Notes: generated by a model not told the origin, from the sequence alone. 6,665 nucleotides of DNA from Patescibacteria group bacterium UBA5738 (GCA_002419295.1 DIFW01000015.1:1-6665); one strand, 5' to 3'. Positions 1-6,409 are shown, numbered from the stretch's first letter. Numbers and translations are program-made.

Positions 1-1660
1 ATGGGCATTTTGAATCGGTGTCCACCCAAGCGGTGCCGCCGGAATTGCAAACCTTGCAACCGTTCGTTAAACCCGGCGCGCAAAATCGGGCGGCGGCGCA
101 TTTTATCGTCGCCGAATTTGCACCTGAATTGGACACCCCGAGCAATAAATCATTTCCCGCCGGAAAGTTTTCTGCATAGACATAAATACTGTGGTTTTTG
201 CCGTCTTTGAGAGAAGCGGGTATTGGAAAAGCGAACCCATGCTTGGCATTGCCCCCGCACAACCCGGCCACCGCGTTTTCACGGCTCATATCGGCAAACG
301 CCGTGCCGATCAATAACCCTTGCCCGGCAATGCCATCGGCAAAAAATTTAACTTTAAGAAAACGGCCATAATCGTCCTTGTCGCAAACCCAGCCGCCGGC
401 ATAGTCGCAATCGGCGTGATCAAAAAATCCGATCGGATTGTTGTTCTCCGGCAATAGCGTTGCCAATTGGCGTATTTGAGGCAAGGTATTGGATTGAGAC
501 GCACTCAATCCATAAACTACGGCCAATCTGCAATTACCAAAATTAAGCCAATCTCTGACGCTTAAATAACCTGCCGGCGCGGTCAATATTGCGCCCGGAG
601 GAGATTCAATAAGCGCCCAAGGCGCCGTTCCAATTTCGTTTTTTACCCGATTTGTGTCATACGCAGGCGGATACAAGCTCACTCCCAAAATACTGTAGTC
701 GTTTTTTGCACTTGAAATCGGACCGTTTTGGGTGTAGCCGCCCGAACCAAGAGGAATTTTATCGTCCGCCGCCCAGGAATGGGTGAAGATCTTATCTTTG
801 GGAATGCCGCGATCATACAAAAGCTTGGCCCGAAATTTATTGAAATCGGCGACAATTTTTATCAGCTCCGAATTTATGTCGGCGGGAGGGTTGGCGGCGC
901 CAAATCCCTTTTTTGAAAGCGCGTTATAACCCAATCGGTATTTGTAGGGTGCGGTCGCCCAATTCGCGTTGCGATAATCGTCAATCCCCGTCTCCCACCC
1001 CAAATTAACCCCCAAAAACAGATGCTCTTTCCCCTCGTCCGCCAGTTTTTCACGCCATTCGCCGATTTTGTCGGCGATAATGCCAAATTTATTTTCAACG
1101 ACCCGCTTAACTGCCGGACTTTCATAGCAAGGCTTGGGAGGTAATTTTATCGGAGAACCCCAATTGATGAATGACTCCTTGGTACCGACGTTCCAGCCGC
1201 TCCATTCAACATTATCAATATTTGCCGGGTTGTAACCCGGCGCCGCCGGGTCAAACCAATTCCACAAATCCGGCCGGGAATCCCAAAAGCGCTCCGTGTC
1301 AATGTGCAGCATGAAAGGAACATTATATTGCTCGGAAGAACTGAAAAAATCATCCAAGCAAGATTGAATTTTCGCGTCATCGGTATTCAAAGCGTATATC
1401 ACGTCCGAAATTCCCAGCTGAACCGCTCCATTCCCCCTTTTCCCGATCGCATCCAGCATCGGTTTGATCCATTGCGTTGAACATCCCTTGAAATAATTCG
1501 GATTGTCGGCCCCGGGATTCCACGCATGGACAACGACATATTTGGGAGTCGCGGCCGCCAACGCGACATCCGCCGCCGAAAAAAGGCATAAAAGCAGGCA
1601 AGCGCCCACCGCGGACAGTAGAAATGCGAATCCATTCACACTTTTGTTTTTATTTGCCAT
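1..1660 (-). CDS. Exported TIM-barrel, glycoside-hydrolase-like protein with GW-type and Cys-rich modules (3' end outside window)
   Basis: An open frame of 553 codons runs without a stop from the ATG at 1660 to the left edge, so the C-terminus is missing. Residues 1-37 are a Sec signal peptide: a short basic start (MANKNKSVNG), a Leu/Ala/Cys-rich core and an Ala-rich cleavage zone. Residues 39-400 alternate beta-strand-like and helical stretches as in a (beta/alpha)8 barrel. Recognisable pieces are YVVVHAWNPG, FMLHIDTERFW, NWGSP, LFLGVNLGWETG, IFTHSWAADD and PWALIESPPG. The WGSP, LGWE and FTH pattern recalls, from memory, uncharacterised secreted glycosidase-like proteins of Planctomycetes, Verrucomicrobia and Chloroflexi. 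E223 (LGWET) and E352 (LIESP) are guessed acid/base and nucleophile positions. Residues 407-509 form a beta-rich domain with GGWVCD, NAKHGFAF, LKDGKNHSIYVYA. Residues 527-553 begin a Cys-rich module also present in the adjacent exported protein. Enzymatic function is inferred. The start at 1660 is chosen because it gives a textbook signal peptide; in-frame ATGs at 1702 and 1717 are alternatives. Confidence 0.8.
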   Translation of the reverse strand, partial: MANKNKSVNGFAFLLSAVGACLLLCLFSAADVALAAATPKYVVVHAWNPGADNPNYFKGCSTQWIKPMLDAIGKRGNGAVQLGISDVIYALNTDDAKIQSCLDDFFSSSEQYNVPFMLHIDTERFWDSRPDLWNWFDPAAPGYNPANIDNVEWSGWNVGTKESFINWGSPIKLPPKPCYESPAVKRVVENKFGIIADKIGEWREKLADEGKEHLFLGVNLGWETGIDDYRNANWATAPYKYRLGYNALSKKGFGAANPPADINSELIKIVADFNKFRAKLLYDRGIPKDKIFTHSWAADDKIPLGSGGYTQNGPISSAKNDYSILGVSLYPPAYDTNRVKNEIGTAPWALIESPPGAILTAPAGYLSVRDWLNFGNCRLAVVYGLSASQSNTLPQIRQLATLLPENNNPIGFFDHADCDYAGGWVCDKDDYGRFLKVKFFADGIAGQGLLIGTAFADMSRENAVAGLCGGNAKHGFAFPIPASLKDGKNHSIYVYAENFPAGNDLLLGVSNSGANSATIKCAAARFCAPGLTNGCKVCNSGGTAWVDTDSKCP

Positions 1661-1669
1661 TATTTTGAA

Positions 1670-1699
1670 TTTATAGCCATTCACAATCTGGAATTGTAA
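1670..1699 (-). promoter_or_regulatory. Weak candidate promoter for the glycosidase-like gene
   Basis: On the minus strand, TTACAA (1699-1694) and TATAAA (1675-1670) lie 18 bases apart. The -10 matches the consensus at five of six positions, the -35 at only three. The -10 ends nine bases before the ATG at 1660, which would give a nearly leaderless mRNA, and there is no Shine-Dalgarno in front of that ATG. The region is AT-rich, so chance is a real alternative, and the gene may simply be read through from upstream. Confidence 0.2.
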
Positions 1700-1712
1700 C
1701 ATAAAATCACAA
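1700..1712 (-). repeat. 13-base direct repeat, copy 1 (start-codon context)
   Basis: On the minus strand TTGTGATTTTATG occurs here and again at 6003-5991. The second copy ends in the chosen start codon of the Clp-like gene; this copy ends in an in-frame ATG (1702) upstream of the glycosidase-like gene. It may be a shared initiation context or chance. Confidence 0.4.
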
Positions 1713-1716
1713 ATCA

Positions 1717-3387
1717 TTAATTTAAATAACGACTTTCGTCTTCTTCTCCCGCCGCCGGCGGCAACGGTTGGCCGGTGGTATTTTTTTTCTTGATCTTCTT
1801 TCCGGCAAAAAACGCGGCGGCAGACAAAAGTCCAAAAACAGCAAAGGCGGCGGCCACCGGCCAAAAAGCGAACCCTCCTCCCTTTTCCTCAAATGCGACA
1901 TGATCGCAATCGGGATCATATTCATAAATTTCCGCGCAGTCCGGATCGCAAATGCAATTTTCCCCGTTATCGCAGTCGCCGTTGCTCTGATCCAGAGAAT
2001 ATCCTTGGCAAGAATTTGCCGGCGCCGCCGTTGAAGAGATTTCCGGATCGCGATATTCAAAATCAATCAGCGCAAATGTCTCTCTCTTTGCATCATCCCG
2101 ACTCCGACACCGCGCAAAATAATGATAATTGCCGTAATTTTCCAAAAAGACCTGAGCTTCATGGAATTGTCCGTCTTGGGTATTGAAAAACTCGGACATT
2201 TTTTCAAATTCCGCATCTTCAACCGAATAGCGGCACTCGGAAGTTTCGCCGGTGGACAGCATCAAAACCGCCTCATTTTGATAAATTGCGCCGCGAGGCG
2301 ATAAATTTTCCAACGCCAGCAAAAAATCGCCGTTTTCCGAAGAAGTGCTTTGGGTGCCGTCAAACTCAAAATCAATTTTTGCCGAAGTCGGATTCTTGTT
2401 GCCGGCATTATCCTTGCAACGGACATAATAAGTATATTTTCCGCCGCCGGCCAAAATAATTTTATGGCGGTGGACCATTCCGCCGGCGCCGGCAATCATT
2501 GAATTTTCCATTGATTCATAATCGGTATCAAAAATATCATAATTGCACCACGCGGCTTCATCGGTTGAAAGCGAAAGCTCAACTTCCAAAAAATCAACCG
2601 CTCCCGACGGGTCTAGTGTTAGGATCACCGGCGGCTTCTTATCAGAATCTGGCGGTGTTTCAACGACTTGAGGAGCGGTTTTCGTTTCTTTAACAAGAGC
2701 TTCTTGTTCCAAAGCATAAGTAAACCCGATCTTTCCGGCGGCGATATTGCCGCTTTTGTCGCGGCAACGCACATAATAAACATAATCGCCCGTTTTTTCC
2801 AAAACCAAAGGCGCGGTGTGAATCAAATAATTGGAAGTGGCAAAACTATTCGCCATCAAATTGAAATCGCGATCTAAAAAATCATACCGGCAGTTGGCGG
2901 CAACGCTGGAAGCGATTTTTAAAGTTGTATTTTTCTCATTTATTGTTCCGAAAGGGGAAAAATTCGAAAGCGCGATGCCTCCCGCCGGCATATTTTGATT
3001 TTTAACGCAAATTCCGCCGATGCATGTTTCAATGGAAGAACAAGGAAAAATTCCCGACCAGTGAAGGCATCCCGTGCTTTTGTTGTCAACGCAAACGCGA
3101 TAGCCGCCGGCATAACATTCCTTAATGCCCGCCAGCTGGCATTCATTTTGGCAATTGGCAACACACTCGCCGTCTACGCATATTTGCCCGGAAGCGCATT
3201 TTAGATTGTCGTTTATCCAATCGGTTCCCGCGAAATTACAGACCTTGCAACCGGAAACGATGTTGGGAGTGCATATTTGCCCGCTTTGAGCCCGCGCGAT
3301 ACCGGCCGCAAAACAAACAGCAATCAGGCAAAACGCGCCAAAACGGATTGAAGGCTTTTGTTTTTTGATAATGCGAAAAATAATCAT
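1717..3387 (-). CDS. Exported Cys-rich, single-pass membrane protein with three beta-sandwich-like repeats
   Basis: This 556-residue protein has no recognised function. Residues 1-33 are a signal peptide with a basic start, a hydrophobic core (FGAFCLIAVCFAAG) and an ARA cleavage site before Q34. Residues 39-127 are Cys-rich with 14 cysteines. They include GCKVCN and GTDW motifs shared with the next gene downstream, and EGF- or keratin-like short loops. Three repeats of about 87 residues follow (138-224, 254-342, 357-445). Each has a Cys-[RN]-Tyr near the middle and ends in an aromatic YYVRC or YFARC strand; such beta-sandwich (fibronectin/Ig-like) modules are typical of adhesins and carbohydrate-binding surface proteins. 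Residues 460-494 form an Asp/Asn/Cys-rich segment (GDCDNGENCICDPDC) that could bind calcium. A membrane helix lies at about 506-528 and is followed by KKIKKKN and a 20-residue acidic cytoplasmic tail. The mature part has 26 cysteines, an even number, suggesting disulfides outside the membrane. The start is five bases after the Clp-like stop, so it is almost certainly cotranscribed. A role as surface adhesin or receptor is inference. Confidence 0.9.
   Translation of the reverse strand: MIIFRIIKKQKPSIRFGAFCLIAVCFAAGIARAQSGQICTPNIVSGCKVCNFAGTDWINDNLKCASGQICVDGECVANCQNECQLAGIKECYAGGYRVCVDNKSTGCLHWSGIFPCSSIETCIGGICVKNQNMPAGGIALSNFSPFGTINEKNTTLKIASSVAANCRYDFLDRDFNLMANSFATSNYLIHTAPLVLEKTGDYVYYVRCRDKSGNIAAGKIGFTYALEQEALVKETKTAPQVVETPPDSDKKPPVILTLDPSGAVDFLEVELSLSTDEAAWCNYDIFDTDYESMENSMIAGAGGMVHRHKIILAGGGKYTYYVRCKDNAGNKNPTSAKIDFEFDGTQSTSSENGDFLLALENLSPRGAIYQNEAVLMLSTGETSECRYSVEDAEFEKMSEFFNTQDGQFHEAQVFLENYGNYHYFARCRSRDDAKRETFALIDFEYRDPEISSTAAPANSCQGYSLDQSNGDCDNGENCICDPDCAEIYEYDPDCDHVAFEEKGGGFAFWPVAAAFAVFGLLSAAAFFAGKKIKKKNTTGQPLPPAAGEEDESRYLN
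2053..2976 (-). repeat. Three tandem beta-sandwich domain repeats (protein level)
   Basis: The three repeats within the 556-residue exported protein are aligned by shared landmarks: an opening L-x-P-x-G-x-[IV] stretch, a Cys at residues 166, 281 and 385, and a Tyr/aromatic-x-Arg-Cys strand with Cys at 208, 324 and 427. The Cys-to-Cys distances are 42, 43 and 42 residues, so one conserved disulfide per domain is plausible. The repeats have diverged at both protein and DNA level, which points to old duplication. Confidence 0.7.
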
Positions 3388-3392
3388 CAGGA

Positions 3393-5993
3393 TTATGTTT
3401 TATTGACGATTTTTACCTCCCAAACCGCCGGGTCGATTGCGATTGCCGCGCCCGCGCCAATCGATTGTGATAACAACGCGCGCGCGATCGGATTTTCCAC
3501 TTTATCCTGCACCGCGCGGCGCATCGCGCGCCCGCCAAACGCCGGGTCAAAACCAATCTCGACCACCGCTTTTATCAACTCTTCGGTAATTTCAAATTTT
3601 ATTCTTTTTTGCTCCAATCCGGCGGCAACTTCTTTTAATGCCAATGCCGCCACTTGCCGCATTTCTTCCAAATTCAAGGGGCGATAAAGAACAATTGAAT
3701 CAAAGCGATTCAAAAATTCCGGCTTGAAAATGCCCGATTGCATCAGGCCGTCAATCAGCGATTCTTTGAAATTTTTCGGAAAAGCGCCGCCGCCGATTGC
3801 TTCTCTTATATGATTCGCGCCGGCATTGGAAGTGGCAATAATAATCGTGTTTCTAAAATCGACCATCCGGCCCAATCCGTCGACGGCATAACCTTCGTCA
3901 AAAATGTTCAAGAACACATCCAGCAAGCGAGAATCCGCTTTTTCAATTTCATCAATCAAAACCAAGGAAAACGGATTTTTACGCGCCGCGGAGGTCAAAT
4001 ATCCCGGCGTTTTTGCGTCGCCGATAAGTTTTGCCACAGCTTCCGATGTTTGATATTCAGCCATATTCAAACGGATCATATTCTTCTCCGATTTGAAATA
4101 CACCCGCGCCAGCTGTTTGGCGGTTTCCGTTTTGCCGCATCCGGTAGGCCCCAAAAAAAGAAAATTGCCGATGGGGCGTTTCTTTTTTTTGAAATCCGCG
4201 CGTGAGCGCCGCAACGCGTTGGCAATTTCAGACACCGCCTCATGCTGGTTGATCAATCCTTCATGGATGCGATCTTCCATGTTGAGCAAGATATTTTTTT
4301 CTTCAGATGTGGCGGCGGCGGGAATGCCATACTTTCGTGAAAAAAACAGGGTGATATCGGCGGCGGTGATTGTTTTTCCGGTAATGGAATTACGATTCAA
4401 GCGATCGACGACAAAATCATCCAAGAAACCCACCGCCTTTTGAGGGAAGGCGGCGCCGTCGCAAAGATAATCGCATAACCGCGCGATTTCTTTAAGCGCG
4501 GCAAACCGGAACAACAAGCCGGTTTTGGTTTCATGCCGCAAACTCTCCTCTTTGAGAACCCGCAAAGCATCTTCAAAAGACGCGGGCGCCACCTCAATTT
4601 TAGCCAGTTTGCCCGTGATTCCGGAAGCAAGCTCAACGCATCGGCGCAAGCCCCGATGATCCGTAATTCCGATCACGCGAAAACCGGCTTTCTCCAAACA
4701 TCTTCCCAGAATATCGCCAATATCCATTTTGACCAATTTGTCCGAATCAAAATGCGGCCCTAGAAAATTATCAATTTCCGGAATTACCAGCACCACATTT
4801 CCGGCGGCGGCGGCCTCAAGAAAGACCCTTTCAATTGACGCGGCCAAAGCGGCATTATCGCCAAAATCACCGGCCATTTTGGCAATGTCGAGCTCCATGA
4901 CGCGCATCATTTTCAGCGCTCTCGGAACGGATTCGGTGGCGACGCGATTGGCAAAATTATAAACAATGCTTTTTCTGCCGCTCCCCGGCTCTCCCGCCAG
5001 CAAAACTCCGCTTTCCCGCTTTTTGGACAAAACCGCCTCCATTATCTCAATTTCTTCAAGATGCAATACCACTCCGCCCGGCCGCAACGGATTGCAAAGC
5101 GACAAGTCACGGGCATACATATCCAGCGTGACGGTATATCCGCCAACCGCAAGCAATGCCGGGCTTTTCCCCAAATTAAGGCGGAGATTGCCGCGTTCCC
5201 AAAATTTTTTGCGAAAATTTCGATATTTTTCCCGCCGGGCCTGCCATAAAACCACCGCGACAACATCGTCTTTGGCCAATTCCAGCGCGTCCATCATTTT
5301 TTGAAAATCTTGATCGGATTCAGCCAGCGCCAAAAACAAGGAATAAATCGTAATCCGGGAAGCGCCGGTTTCCAAAGCGATGCGCCTCGCGGCATCAAAA
5401 ACATTGCGGCGGCGCGCTTCATTGGCCGCATCAACGGCACGAATTTTTTCACGCGCGAACAACTTGGCGCGTTCTTTCATCCCCGCCAATAATTTTTTCT
5501 TCAAATCAGTTTTCGCAACTCCCAGACGATCCAGCGCAAACGATAAATCTCCAAACGATAAAATATAGTATAAAAGCAATTTATCAAACGGCAAATGAGG
5601 ATAAGCCAGCGTTTTCTTGTATATTCGCGCGGCATAAAAATCCAAATATTCCAAGATATTTCCCGAAAAGCCTCCCTTCTTGCCGAATTCCCGTCCCAAA
5701 TGCATCAGCTTTTGGCGCAAAAACGCCAACAGCAAAATGCATAACGACCACAATGCCAGCGCCGCCAAAAAAATTCCTTGCCACAAATTTTCGTCAATCT
5801 CTTCGGGAACTCGTGAGAACGCCAATTTTATCAATTTGATTGCCGCCGGCCATGCATAGATTAACAACACCCCGCCGGCAATTGCCCAAAGCAAAAAGCT
5901 TGACCATTTTAGCGCCGTTAAAAAACCCGCCGGAATCATCCGCGCGGAATCAACGGCTTTCAGGGTAATGATTTGATTGGAATTTTTAGCCAT
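3393..5993 (-). CDS. Membrane-anchored Clp/Hsp100-type AAA+ ATPase with degenerate first ATPase domain
   Basis: This 866-residue protein has two AAA+ modules, the layout of ClpA/ClpB/ClpC unfoldases that thread proteins through a hexameric pore. Two membrane helices come first (about 31-51 and 70-91); flanking charges place the rest in the cytoplasm. Two weak Clp-N-like helical repeats follow (about 115-175 and 195-255). D1 starts near 290 (LDMYARDL). It carries GEPGSGRKS (334-342) in place of GEPGVGKT, VIPEID (403-408) in place of the Walker B DE, and GK at 461-462 where ClpB has the arginine-finger pair. D1 is therefore probably ATPase-dead. No coiled-coil middle domain is present. D2 is intact: Walker A GPTGCGKT (615-622), Walker B LVLIDE (677-682), sensor 1 TSN, Arg finger R763 and sensor 2 GGRAMRR (820-826). 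Its pore loop is short, and the ClpP-docking tripeptide position reads IGG (733-735). The ATG at 5993, four bases after the upstream stop, is chosen over a TTG at 6014 lying within the upstream gene. Automatic annotation as a Clp protease subunit would overstate what is visible; the ATPase family call is firm. Confidence 0.93.
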   Translation of the reverse strand: MAKNSNQIITLKAVDSARMIPAGFLTALKWSSFLLWAIAGGVLLIYAWPAAIKLIKLAFSRVPEEIDENLWQGIFLAALALWSLCILLLAFLRQKLMHLGREFGKKGGFSGNILEYLDFYAARIYKKTLAYPHLPFDKLLLYYILSFGDLSFALDRLGVAKTDLKKKLLAGMKERAKLFAREKIRAVDAANEARRRNVFDAARRIALETGASRITIYSLFLALAESDQDFQKMMDALELAKDDVVAVVLWQARREKYRNFRKKFWERGNLRLNLGKSPALLAVGGYTVTLDMYARDLSLCNPLRPGGVVLHLEEIEIMEAVLSKKRESGVLLAGEPGSGRKSIVYNFANRVATESVPRALKMMRVMELDIAKMAGDFGDNAALAASIERVFLEAAAAGNVVLVIPEIDNFLGPHFDSDKLVKMDIGDILGRCLEKAGFRVIGITDHRGLRRCVELASGITGKLAKIEVAPASFEDALRVLKEESLRHETKTGLLFRFAALKEIARLCDYLCDGAAFPQKAVGFLDDFVVDRLNRNSITGKTITAADITLFFSRKYGIPAAATSEEKNILLNMEDRIHEGLINQHEAVSEIANALRRSRADFKKKKRPIGNFLFLGPTGCGKTETAKQLARVYFKSEKNMIRLNMAEYQTSEAVAKLIGDAKTPGYLTSAARKNPFSLVLIDEIEKADSRLLDVFLNIFDEGYAVDGLGRMVDFRNTIIIATSNAGANHIREAIGGGAFPKNFKESLIDGLMQSGIFKPEFLNRFDSIVLYRPLNLEEMRQVAALALKEVAAGLEQKRIKFEITEELIKAVVEIGFDPAFGGRAMRRAVQDKVENPIARALLSQSIGAGAAIAIDPAVWEVKIVNKT

Positions 5994-6003
5994 AAAATCA
6001 CAA
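5991..6003 (-). repeat. 13-base direct repeat, copy 2 (Clp-like start codon)
   Basis: Identical to the copy at 1712-1700. It holds the TGA stop of the small membrane protein, four T bases and the ATG of the Clp-like gene, so its sequence is constrained by the gene junction. Confidence 0.4.
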
Positions 6004-6372
6004 TGATAACGCAATGCCTTTCCAAAAACAATAAAAAATCGCCGGAATCAAAACCAGCCAAACGGCATAGGCCAAAATTCCGGCGGCAAACGCAACCAGT
6101 TCCGTTCCCAAACCGATAATCAAAAAAAACGATCTCATTATCGCGCCCAAAATTCGCGACATCGCATTGCCAAATAACGCCGAAAATATATCGCCGAAAT
6201 CAAGTCCGTTTTTTTCACGCCGGAAAACCAATCCTTTCCATGGCGCCAAAAAATCCCGCCCCAAATCCGCCAGTGCGAAATAGCGGGGGAAAAACCACAA
6301 ATAATTCCCCCAAATTTTTTTGATTTGCGCGGGAATTTCCAAAAAATACCATTCAAAGAATAAACTCGTCAT
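5998..6372 (-). CDS. Small membrane protein upstream of the Clp-like ATPase
   Basis: This 124-residue protein has no assigned function. Residues 1-50 are aromatic-rich and probably lie on the membrane surface or form a re-entrant helix (YLWFFPRYFALADL, then FLAPWKGL). A basic/acidic linker follows (RREKNGLDFGD), then an amphipathic FSALFGNAMSRILGAIMRS stretch. Two adjacent hydrophobic segments at about 80-96 and 98-119 probably form a hairpin. The pattern of an LxxDFLxPWKG motif followed by a conserved RxxGAxxR before the membrane helices matches, from memory, a family of hypothetical proteins found next to membrane-anchored Clp genes in Parcubacteria; this is unverified. It ends in TGA four bases before the Clp-like start, so translational coupling is likely and a physical partnership with the anchored ATPase is a reasonable inference. 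The start at 6372 is fixed by an in-frame TGA nine bases upstream. No Shine-Dalgarno lies at normal distance. Confidence 0.85.
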   Translation of the reverse strand: MTSLFFEWYFLEIPAQIKKIWGNYLWFFPRYFALADLGRDFLAPWKGLVFRREKNGLDFGDIFSALFGNAMSRILGAIMRSFFLIIGLGTELVAFAAGILAYAVWLVLIPAIFYCFWKGIALSL

Positions 6373-6380
6373 ATTCGTTC

Positions 6381-6409
6381 ATTTTATCAAACATCTCCCC
6401 AAAAAACAA
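6381..6409 (-). promoter_or_regulatory. Candidate promoter of the membrane protein / Clp-like operon
   Basis: On the minus strand TTGTTT (6409-6404) and TAAAAT (6386-6381) are 17 bases apart. The -10 matches five of six consensus positions and the -35 three. The -10 lies eight bases before the ATG at 6372, so a transcript starting at the usual distance would have essentially no leader, in agreement with the missing Shine-Dalgarno. The -35 lies inside the T-tract of the preceding terminator, a compact arrangement. Prediction only. Confidence 0.35.

Noticed and set aside
874..1635. Several short minus-strand open frames inside the left 1.66 kb, suggesting a broken gene
   Set aside because: Translating the whole stretch gives one uninterrupted frame from 1660 to the window edge with a signal peptide and domain structure; the short frames are out-of-frame shadows and there is no pseudogene.
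1741..1882. C-terminal membrane helix plus basic cluster of the 556-residue protein as an exosortase or archaeosortase sorting signal
   Set aside because: A 20-residue tail follows the basic cluster, whereas such sorting signals end at the basic cluster, and no PEP, PGF or LPXTG-type motif precedes the helix.
3738..4443. Plus-strand open frames of up to 155 codons opposite the Clp-like gene
   Set aside because: They lie antisense to a strongly recognisable AAA+ coding sequence and encode Arg/Phe-rich, low-order proteins typical of frame shadows.
5994..6014. TTG start at 6014 for the Clp-like protein, adding seven residues
   Set aside because: The ATG at 5993 lies four bases after the upstream stop and gives a normal N-terminus; the GGAAAGG near the TTG is too close to serve it.
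6353..6394. Thirteen-codon minus-strand frame overlapping the start of the small membrane protein, as a leader peptide
   Set aside because: Its ATG is immediately after the GGGGAG run and upstream of the predicted transcript start; no attenuator-like structure accompanies it.
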